Assembly (NCBI GenBank): GCA_027083485.1 | Contig: JALWOO010000467.1 | Coordinates: forward strand, 1-5,166 | Source of the DNA: Amylibacter sp. | GTDB lineage: Bacteria > Pseudomonadota > Alphaproteobacteria > Rhodobacterales > Rhodobacteraceae | Direction of reading: 5' to 3' | DNA length: 5,166 bases | Notes under the pieces: model-generated | Seen by the model: only the letters and a program-made list of their open reading frames with translations | Database searches by the model: none | Told to the model about the DNA's origin: nothing | Position numbers and translations under genes: made by a program | Shown: positions 1 to 5,166 of the stretch, piece after piece | How positions within the stretch are numbered: position 1 is the stretch's first letter | How the letters are laid out: each line of letters starts with the position of its first letter

Positions 1-1435
1 ACAGTGGCATAACAAGCCACTCGCTCGGCGCTAAATCAGCGGTTTCAACACCATGCATAGCTGTATTAAGCGACTGCGCCGCCTTAAGCAATTCCAATGC
101 GCCCACAGCCCCCGCCAAAGAGATCAATATATGGCTGGCACTGCGAAGATTTGCCCGATCATGGTCATGAAAGGCTTTTTTCAGGCGCGTTTGCACCCCT
201 TGAAGGTCAATCAGCAGCTTATCCACCAGCCCACCAAATGCCGTTTCTCCCATGGTTTTCTTGAGACTGTTGTAAGTGTCCCGATCCACCGGATTTTTTG
301 CCTTGGCAACGGGATCCGTGACACCGATAAATCCGTTTATAGCCACCCCCAAAGCATCGATATCAGTCAAGGGTTTGGCAATCACCCCATTGGCACCGGC
401 CTGCATAATCCGGGTTTGATGGTCCGCAAGAAAATAGGCGGTTAATGCCACCAAAGGCATGTTACTAAAGGGTTTTTCAGAACTGCGAATATCCCGGATC
501 AGCTCCAGTCCCGATTTTCGCGGCATTTCGATATCCACCAATGCCAGATCAAAATCATGATCGCATAATATGTCCCAGGCTTCGATCCCGTCCTCGGCAA
601 TGGTTACCTCAGCACCCAGTACCTGAAGCATATGACCTGCAACCAGTTGGTTGGTTTTGTTGTCTTCCGCCAATAAAACCCGCATCCCCTGCAATTGCGC
701 AGCAGATACATCCGGAATTCGCGCGGAACACGGCTCTGGGTCAGAGTGAAGCAACGGCAATATAACGGAAATGCTGGCCCCAACATCCGGTGAGGCAACC
801 ACAATATCACCCTGCAGCTTTTGGATTATTTGCCATACGATATACAGGCCCAAACCGGACCCCGGAACCTTTGAGCCCTCGGGGCGCCCCTCATAGGCGA
901 ATAATTTCTCGCGGGCGGCAGCACAAAATCCCGGCCCCTGATCGCAAACCTGCAACCGCAAATTTCCGGCTTCCTCGCAGGCCTCCAGCGTAATTTTCCC
1001 CCCTTTAGGGGAAAATTTCACCGCATTGTCCAGCAAGTTTGATAAAATCCGCTCCAGATCAAGCGGCGAACAATCAAGCCGGCATTCCGGCGTCAGTTCT
1101 ATAGTGAACTGTAAATCAAGCGCCAATTCAGCAACCCGCCCTTGCCAGCGCTTTTCTACAGCATGCAAAAACGGCACCACAACAAGCGGACCTGAACTCT
1201 GTGCCGGAAGGGATGGTTCCTGTGCGAACGAACCGCTTTTGACCGCATCCAACAGACGCAAAACCATATCTGCGGCCGCCGAAATTCGGGCAACCTGAGC
1301 CTTGTTGGCATCACTTAGGGCCTCCTGCTCCAGTAGCAACACCCCCCCCACAATATCGGACACCGCCGAGCGCAGATCATGACTCAGCAACCGGTTTTGT
1401 TCCGTTTGAAGAGCACGATCAATCAGTTTGTCCAT
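1..1435 (-). CDS. Soluble hybrid histidine kinase (HisKA-HATPase-REC-Hpt), partial, 3' end outside the window
   Basis: This reading frame starts at ATG 1433-1435 and stays open for 478 codons to the left edge, so the C-terminus is missing. No membrane segment or sensor domain precedes the kinase core, so it should be cytosolic. An H-box-like LLSHDLRSAVSDI places the phospho-acceptor at His19. The ATPase domain has an N-box (NLLDNAVKF, about 133-141), a G1 box (CDQGPGF, about 164-170) and a G2 box (GSGLGLYIV, about 192-200). The receiver domain (about 251-370) keeps the acidic pair Glu257/Asp258, phospho-acceptor Asp301 in LVDIEMP, Thr332 and Lys354. An Hpt-like helix follows with His435 in SHILISLAGAVGA, where the usual Lys-Gly after the His-x-Leu is replaced by Ile-Ser. 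It probably autophosphorylates and relays His-Asp-His to a regulator encoded elsewhere. An in-frame TAG (1445-1447) lies just upstream, so ATG 1435 is the only ATG, GTG or TTG start before the H-box. It lies 214 bp downstream of the membrane pseudo-kinase gene and probably serves the same pathway (inference). Confidence 0.9.
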   Translation of the reverse strand, partial: MDKLIDRALQTEQNRLLSHDLRSAVSDIVGGVLLLEQEALSDANKAQVARISAAADMVLRLLDAVKSGSFAQEPSLPAQSSGPLVVVPFLHAVEKRWQGRVAELALDLQFTIELTPECRLDCSPLDLERILSNLLDNAVKFSPKGGKITLEACEEAGNLRLQVCDQGPGFCAAAREKLFAYEGRPEGSKVPGSGLGLYIVWQIIQKLQGDIVVASPDVGASISVILPLLHSDPEPCSARIPDVSAAQLQGMRVLLAEDNKTNQLVAGHMLQVLGAEVTIAEDGIEAWDILCDHDFDLALVDIEMPRKSGLELIRDIRSSEKPFSNMPLVALTAYFLADHQTRIMQAGANGVIAKPLTDIDALGVAINGFIGVTDPVAKAKNPVDRDTYNSLKKTMGETAFGGLVDKLLIDLQGVQTRLKKAFHDHDRANLRSASHILISLAGAVGALELLKAAQSLNTAMHGVETADLAPSEWLVMPL

Positions 1436-1649
1436 AAGCCCCCCCTAAGTCTCCTCGCCCCATGCCCACACATGTGGAACACCCCAAAACGGCCCCGAAC
1501 ACCTGCCATTTTCGCGCCATAAAGCAGCAAGGAAATCAATGCTTTCTACCAAGAATAGTCCTCTTGATCTAGGAGTTAAAGCACTTTTCACCCAAAACGG
1601 TCCATCTTGAAATTTGCGTGTTTACCCCGAAAACCGCAGAGCAGTCCCC
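1436..1649. other. Intergenic gap between the two kinase genes
   Basis: This 214 bp stretch separates the stop of the membrane kinase-like gene from the start of the soluble hybrid kinase. On the minus strand a run of seven G residues (1439-1445) sits three bases before the ATG and may serve as a purine-rich ribosome binding site. A better GAGGAG (1451-1456) lies 15 bases from the ATG, too far to be ideal. I see no convincing intrinsic terminator after the upstream gene, no clear promoter boxes and no small gene. Whether the hybrid kinase is co-transcribed with the upstream pair or has its own promoter cannot be decided from the sequence. Confidence 0.6.
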
Positions 1650-3287
1650 TTACAGATAGGCAGCCTGCTTAAGCACTTCTTTGTCGATTGGCAAATTGAT
1701 TTGGCCATCAAACAGGGAGTTGTTGCCCGGGTTGCCAAGCGCCACGAAATTAGCATCTGGATAACGGGTAACAAGCCGTTCATAGGTTTCGATTTCAAAC
1801 CTTCCGCCGGTTTCAATAATCACCGTATGCACAGGATCACTGTCTGTTGGTTCATAAAAGCGCACGGGAAACGACGACAGCGCATTTTGGCAAATGGCGG
1901 CGAGCGCCTGTGACTGGGTTTCAATTCGAACCGTTATCCTGTCCCCGTCCAAGGCCTGCAATGGGACCTGCACCATGACAACTGCCTGATTTTGCCCGTC
2001 TTTTGGCGGGTGGTGCCGCAAGGTTCCATTCATGATGCTGATAAACCCACAGGCAATTTCGGTTCCGATCTCGTTTTTGGCAAAGCCCTCTTCGTCAAGG
2101 GACTGGTTGGCATCTATGAAATGGGGCACCCATGCCTTGCCCAATCTATCCTGATCGTAAAATATGGAAACCCGCAGGTTTCCCGCCTGATAATCAAACT
2201 TCATCCGTACATCGCTGCCGCTCATAGCCGCCAAATATCGCGCCATATAGACCAAAGCCCGACGCAATCGCAGCAGATCACCGCGCATCCTGGGCGGGCA
2301 GTTTTCGGATATCTCCCCGTGAAATCCCGACATTTCCCCTTCCCTGTCAGCAGTCAGTGCCTTTTCAATCTGCGCACAAAGAGCCACAAGCGAAAATGGC
2401 TTGTGCAACAACGTCAAATCTGCGGTTTCCAGATCGGAAAATTCCATAATATCCAGCAACAACTCATTGAGCTGTTGGCTTGATTGCTCGGCAATACCCA
2501 GCATCTGCGCCTGTTGCGGGCTGCTCCCTTCCCGCTTGGCCAGAGCAATCATCCCCAGAATTCCGTTCATCGGGGTGCGCAATTCATGGCTCATCATGGT
2601 CAAAAATGCCGATTTTGTCCGGCTCGCCTGCTGTGCCTGACGAAATAAATCCGCATTTTCCTGACTGACCCGACGGTGCCAACGGGTTTCCAAGGCAAAA
2701 TACACCAGCAGCATCAGCGAAAACAAAACCGCCCCGATGCCAAGCCAGTAAAGCAGCAATTGATTGCGCTCCAGCCCTTGGCGAAGGGTTGCCCCCGCCT
2801 GCACTTCACCCCGCATAACAATGCGGTGGAGCGACCGGAACAAATCATCATATGTCCTGAAATCCCGCCATAATTTCAGGGCCGTTTCATTGTCGCCTGT
2901 CTGCAATCCCACCACCACAGGTTCCGCCAGTTTCAATTTCTGGAAAATCTGTTCAACAGTTTCATGGGCCCGGGGAAAGCCCTTGATCCGCTCTGCTATT
3001 CTGCCTTTTTGAAACAGGCCCACCCGGCTCCAGAGAATATTAAACCGCCGGTTTACTTCTTCGCGCTCAAAACTCTCCTGTCCGGTTCCTGCCCCCAACA
3101 AAGATTCTCGAAAACGCAGATATTCGATGCTCAATTGGGACGATGACCACAAAAGGTTTTCCCGCCAATTGGCCCGAATGCTGTCGATATTATTGCGGAC
3201 CACACCAAAGGTGAAAAACGCTGTGGCAACAGTCACAAAAACGGCTACAAACCCAAATACACGTAGAATACCGCCCCAGTTTTTCAC
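1650..3287 (-). CDS. Transmembrane hybrid-kinase-like protein with degenerate ATPase and pseudo-receiver domains
   Basis: This 545-residue protein has a first membrane segment at about 7-30, a helical, acidic/basic periplasmic domain at about 31-177 and a second membrane segment at about 178-199. A linker helix leads to a canonical H-box (MMSHELRTPMNGILGM) with His234. The following ATPase region is recognisable by its RMRGDLLRLRRAL lead-in, but the N-box asparagine is replaced by Tyr351. The G1 box reads YDQDRLG, keeping Asp378 but losing its glycines, and the G2 box reads GTEIAC instead of GTGLGL. Residues about 449-545 have the strand-helix rhythm of a receiver but lack phospho-acceptor Asp (Glu492 appears there), the Thr (Gly518) and the Lys (Leu532). 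It is therefore probably a signal-transducing pseudo-kinase rather than an ATP-dependent kinase. The GTG start overlaps the preceding gene's TGA and has no Shine-Dalgarno sequence, which suggests translational coupling. No other Met occurs before residue 158, supporting the GTG. An active but very divergent kinase cannot be excluded. Confidence 0.88.
   Translation of the reverse strand: MKNWGGILRVFGFVAVFVTVATAFFTFGVVRNNIDSIRANWRENLLWSSSQLSIEYLRFRESLLGAGTGQESFEREEVNRRFNILWSRVGLFQKGRIAERIKGFPRAHETVEQIFQKLKLAEPVVVGLQTGDNETALKLWRDFRTYDDLFRSLHRIVMRGEVQAGATLRQGLERNQLLLYWLGIGAVLFSLMLLVYFALETRWHRRVSQENADLFRQAQQASRTKSAFLTMMSHELRTPMNGILGMIALAKREGSSPQQAQMLGIAEQSSQQLNELLLDIMEFSDLETADLTLLHKPFSLVALCAQIEKALTADREGEMSGFHGEISENCPPRMRGDLLRLRRALVYMARYLAAMSGSDVRMKFDYQAGNLRVSIFYDQDRLGKAWVPHFIDANQSLDEEGFAKNEIGTEIACGFISIMNGTLRHHPPKDGQNQAVVMVQVPLQALDGDRITVRIETQSQALAAICQNALSSFPVRFYEPTDSDPVHTVIIETGGRFEIETYERLVTRYPDANFVALGNPGNNSLFDGQINLPIDKEVLKQAAYL
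3284..3287 (-). promoter_or_regulatory. GTGA stop/start overlap (translational coupling)
   Basis: On the minus strand the GTG start of the membrane kinase-like gene and the TGA stop of the exported-protein gene share a four-base GTGA. The bases just upstream (3288-3300) contain no purine-rich ribosome binding site. Translation of the kinase-like gene therefore probably depends on ribosomes finishing the upstream gene, which would give a fixed ratio of the two partners. Confidence 0.8.
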
Positions 3288-3769
3288 TTGAACACAATAC
3301 GGTCAAGTTGCCAAATCAGCCGGCCATTGTACTTTGGCTCTTGCAGTTCTTTATGCGCACTCATCGGATAAATCACCCAAATCGGCCCTTTGTCGCGTGG
3401 GGAAAAATCCACGCCCTCCGCAAATATCGCCAAAATGACATCATACTTGATGATTTCAGTCATCGGTATTTCAACAGTATAATCATTTTCGGCGATCATA
3501 TAAGCAATACGGGAATCCAGCACGCCAAGCCTGGAAGCCAAATCACGCAGCAATGGCCCCTCGAAGGTTTTCACACCGTCTATATAAGCATTTGCAGTCG
3601 TCACCTGATGCAAACCAATATCACGCAGGTCGGATTCGCTATAGTTCACACGTTGGGTAATTTTCCCGTCACGCTCGACCTCGACAATCAGGATTGTTTG
3701 GGCAAAGGCCAGATTTGCCAGAAAAAAGCCCGTCAGAAACACGGCAATGAAACGCGATAAAATAGCCAT
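3284..3769 (-). CDS. Exported small protein with molybdopterin-oxidoreductase-like fold, cysteine-free; probable periplasmic partner of the sensor
   Basis: This 161-residue protein begins with a clear Sec signal peptide: a short basic start, a hydrophobic core at about 7-22 and a likely cleavage after Ala23 in AFA-QT. The mature part carries motifs that I associate with small proteins annotated as oxidoreductase molybdopterin-binding domain: TFEGPLLRDL (68-77), ENDYTVEIP (94-102), KGPIWVIYP (127-135) and WQLDRI (153-158). There is no cysteine anywhere, so the Cys that ligates molybdenum in true sulfite-oxidase family enzymes is absent. Catalysis is unlikely, and a binding or sensing role in the periplasm is more plausible. 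The gene has a strong ribosome binding site and ends in a GTGA overlap with a transmembrane kinase-like gene whose periplasmic domain is the obvious candidate partner. Fold assignment rests on motif memory, and the ligand is unknown. Confidence 0.85.
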   Translation of the reverse strand: MAILSRFIAVFLTGFFLANLAFAQTILIVEVERDGKITQRVNYSESDLRDIGLHQVTTANAYIDGVKTFEGPLLRDLASRLGVLDSRIAYMIAENDYTVEIPMTEIIKYDVILAIFAEGVDFSPRDKGPIWVIYPMSAHKELQEPKYNGRLIWQLDRIVFK

Positions 3770-3773
3770 ATTT

Positions 3774-3780
3774 CCTCCTC
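3774..3780 (-). promoter_or_regulatory. Strong Shine-Dalgarno sequence for the exported-protein gene
   Basis: The minus strand reads GAGGAGG followed by AAAT and the ATG at 3769. This near-perfect anti-16S match fixes the start codon, and the signal peptide begins directly after it. The spacing of four bases from the last G is slightly short. Confidence 0.85.
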
Positions 3781-3855
3781 AGATAACATTTTCATCGCAA
3801 GATATTGAAAATAGGTAGAATATCTATAGTTTTTTTTACTTTTTGCGCCCTCGTT
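3781..3855 (-). promoter_or_regulatory. AT-rich leader likely to hold the promoter of the sensor operon
   Basis: This segment lies between the terminators behind prpE and the ribosome binding site of the exported-protein gene, so the operon promoter should be here. It is markedly AT-rich, with an A8 run on the minus strand (3830-3837) and an imperfect inverted repeat TAGATATTCTA (3816-3826). I could not identify a convincing -35/-10 pair. The assignment rests on position and composition only. Confidence 0.35.
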
Positions 3856-3906
3856 AAAACTAAAAATGCCGGATTCGCGAATTGCAACTCAATTCGCAAA
3901 CCCGGC
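3856..3906 (-). terminator. Intrinsic terminator, distal of two behind prpE
   Basis: The arms 3868-3883 and 3891-3906 form a 16-position stem with two mismatches and a seven-base loop. On the minus strand the hairpin is followed by ATTTTTAGTTTTA. The T-tract lies on the minus-strand side only, so the terminator acts on transcription coming from prpE. Confidence 0.7.
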
Positions 3907-3909
3907 TTG

Positions 3910-3934
3910 AAAAAATGCGCGATCTACTGCGCAT
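3910..3934 (-). terminator. Intrinsic terminator-like hairpin, proximal of two behind prpE
   Basis: On the minus strand ATGCGC, an eight-base loop and GCGCAT form a perfect six-pair stem (3929-3934 with 3915-3920) followed by a run of T residues (3910-3915, partly shared with the stem). It lies 17 bases after the prpE stop codon. The stem is short, so on its own it may be weak. Confidence 0.5.
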
Positions 3935-3951
3935 GGTGCCTCAAAAGGCTG

Positions 3952-5166
3952 CTATTTTGCCTTTGGATACCCCAATTCGGCCAAAGCAGCGGTGATTTCA
4001 TCCAGAATCACAGGGTCATCAATGGTTGCAGGCATTTTATAGGCCTTACCATCTGCAATATTTGCCATCGTTGCCCGTAAAATTTTCCCGGAGCGGGTTT
4101 TGGGCAGCCGGTCCACCACACAGGCCATTTTAAAGGCAGCAACGGGGCCGATCTTTTCACGTACCAGTTGGATGCATTCCTTGACCACGGTTTCATGATC
4201 CCGTTCAGTACCCGCGTTCAGGCACAGAAATCCCAGTGGCAATTGCCCCTTCAGATCATCCGCCACCCCGATCACCGCACATTCGGCCACGTCGGGGTGG
4301 CTCGACAAAACCTCCTCCATCGCGCCGGTAGACAAGCGGTGCCCCGCCACGTTGATTACGTCATCCGTGCGCGCCATGATATACAGATACCCGTCATCAT
4401 CCACCATCCCTGCATCACCGGTTTCATAATAACCTGGGAAAGTTTCCAGATAGGATTTAATGAACCGTTCTTCAGCATTCCACAGATTGGGCAGCGTGCC
4501 CGGTGGCAAGGGCAGTTTGATTGCGATGGCTCCCAATTCGCCGTTGGGCAATTCATGGCCATCATCGCCCAGCACCCGCACATCGAAACGGAATCCGCGC
4601 GCTCGCCGGCCAGAAACAGATGGCGCAGGCTCGACAGATCATATTTTTTCACAAAGTCGCCGTTCGGATCTTCGCGTTTGATCGCGCGAAATGCGGTGGG
4701 GGCCGTAAAGAAGGAAACCACCTTGTGATCCTGTATCACCCGCCAGAATGTGCCGGCGTCCGGCGTGCCCACGGGCTTGCCTTCGAAAACCACCATGGTT
4801 GCGCCATAAATCAGCGGCCCATAGGCGATATAGGAATGGCCCACAACCCAGCCCACATCGGACGCCGCCCAGAAGGTTTCGCCCGGGTTCACGTCATAGA
4901 TATTTTTCATGGTCCAGTGCAGCGCCACCGCATGGCCGCCATTGTGGCGGATCACGCCCTTGGGCTGGCCGGTGGTGCCGGAGGTATACAGCACATAAAG
5001 CGGGTCATTGCCCTTGAGCGGCACACAATCGGCAGGGGTTACGCCTTGCTGGAAGTCATGCCAGTCCAGATCACGCGGCCCCATGTCGGCCCGCGCCTGT
5101 TCACGCTGGAAAATCACGGTGAAATCCGGCTTGTGTTCGGACAGCTCGATCGCCCCGTCCACAAGC
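3952..5166 (-). pseudogene. prpE: Propionyl-CoA synthetase, 5' end outside the window, frame broken by an internal deletion
   Basis: Intact PrpE converts propionate, ATP and CoA to propionyl-CoA, AMP and pyrophosphate in the cytosol, feeding propionate catabolism. The upstream fragment (about 4593-5166) carries the phosphate-binding motif YTSGTTGQPKG, then ETFWAASDVGWVVGHSYI and LFLAGERAD. The downstream fragment (3952 to about 4587) resumes in another frame with FDVRVLGDDGHELP. It then has LPLPPGTLPNLW, which is typical of propionyl- rather than acetyl-CoA synthetases, followed by YYETGDAG, RTDDVINVAGHRLS and the catalytic-lysine motif LPKTRSGKILR near the C-terminus, ending at TAG 3952-3954. 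Between the fragments the family normally has about 50 residues including the DHWWQTETG adenylate-binding motif; these are absent. As written, translation reads out of frame and the enzyme would be inactive. An assembly or sequencing error is the main alternative. The gene's start lies to the right of the window, and terminators follow its end. Confidence 0.88.
4586..4592 (-). other. Deletion/frameshift junction within prpE
   Basis: The upstream frame is recognisable through Gly-Glu-Arg-Ala-Asp (GAT at 4593-4595) and the downstream frame from Phe-Asp-Val-Arg-Val (TTC at 4585-4587). The five or so bases in between are all that remains of a stretch that, from my memory of the family, should be about 51 codons. 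A loss of about 148 bp would change the frame in exactly the direction observed (length of 3n+1). No direct repeat or insertion-sequence scar is visible at the junction. Confidence 0.75.

Noticed and set aside
53..445. Plus-strand open frame of 130 codons near the left edge
   Set aside because: It is antisense to the receiver and Hpt region of the soluble hybrid kinase, which is supported by intact motifs.
1469..1476. Palindrome CACATGTG upstream of the hybrid kinase
   Set aside because: It is a single short palindrome with no second copy in the gap and no known operator match that I can support.
1436..1520. Possible N-terminal extension of the soluble hybrid kinase, from an ATG at 1520 through the G7 run
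   Set aside because: It would need a one-base slip at the G run (1439-1445); as written the frame differs and a TAG precedes ATG 1435. The extra residues do not resemble any domain.
1559..1576. Short inverted repeat as a terminator after the membrane kinase-like gene
   Set aside because: Only four pairs form around an eight-base loop and no T-tract follows.
1552..1580. Possible promoter TTTAAC, 17 bp spacer, TATTCT on the minus strand before the hybrid kinase
   Set aside because: Only about half of the consensus bases match, which is expected by chance in AT-containing intergenic DNA.
1992..2483. Plus-strand open frame of 163 codons
   Set aside because: It lies entirely opposite the kinase-like gene, its translation shows no recognisable domain, and the minus-strand frame carries clear kinase motifs.
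4168..4728. Plus-strand open frame of 186 codons
   Set aside because: It is antisense to the conserved prpE fragments and has no domain-like features.

Overview
The window reads as a typical alphaproteobacterial, probably Rhodobacterales (roseobacter-like), chromosome segment. This is inferred from the residue-level look of the propionyl-CoA synthetase, the moderate base composition and the two-component gene style; no database search was possible. All recognisable genes lie on the minus strand, so transcription runs from right (5166) to left (1). No RNA genes, insertion sequences, CRISPR arrays or long repeats were seen.

Right part (3952-5166): the 3' two thirds of a propionyl-CoA synthetase gene (prpE). 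Its reading frame is broken near 4586-4592 by an apparent internal deletion of about 148 bp. The deletion removes the conserved WWQTE-type adenylate-binding segment and shifts the frame, so as written this is a pseudogene (or a local sequence or assembly error). The gene is followed by two consecutive intrinsic-terminator-like hairpins (3856-3934), which separate it from the next unit.

Middle part (1650-3769): a two-gene operon with a strong Shine-Dalgarno sequence. The first gene encodes a small exported protein resembling the oxidoreductase molybdopterin-binding (sulfite-oxidase-like) fold, but with no cysteine. Its stop codon overlaps the GTG start of the second gene in a GTGA overlap. The second gene encodes a membrane histidine-kinase-like protein with two membrane segments, a helical periplasmic domain and an intact phospho-acceptor histidine box. 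Its ATP-binding domain is badly degenerate, and its C-terminal tail resembles a receiver domain without the phosphorylation residues.

Left part (1-1435): after a 214 bp gap, a cytosolic hybrid kinase with no sensor or membrane segment, running off the left edge. It has a HisKA-like H-box, an intact ATPase domain, an intact receiver and the start of an Hpt domain.

Taken together, the last three genes look like a signalling system split between proteins: a periplasmic sensor or ligand-binding protein, a transmembrane pseudo-hybrid-kinase that cannot obviously use ATP, and a soluble hybrid kinase that holds the missing catalytic and relay parts. That division of labour is inference. The final response regulator and the signal are not in the window.

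The two intergenic stretches (1436-1649 and 3770-3951) are shorter than 300 bp. The first holds no gene or convincing promoter that I can support; the second holds the terminators, an AT-rich leader and a ribosome binding site.
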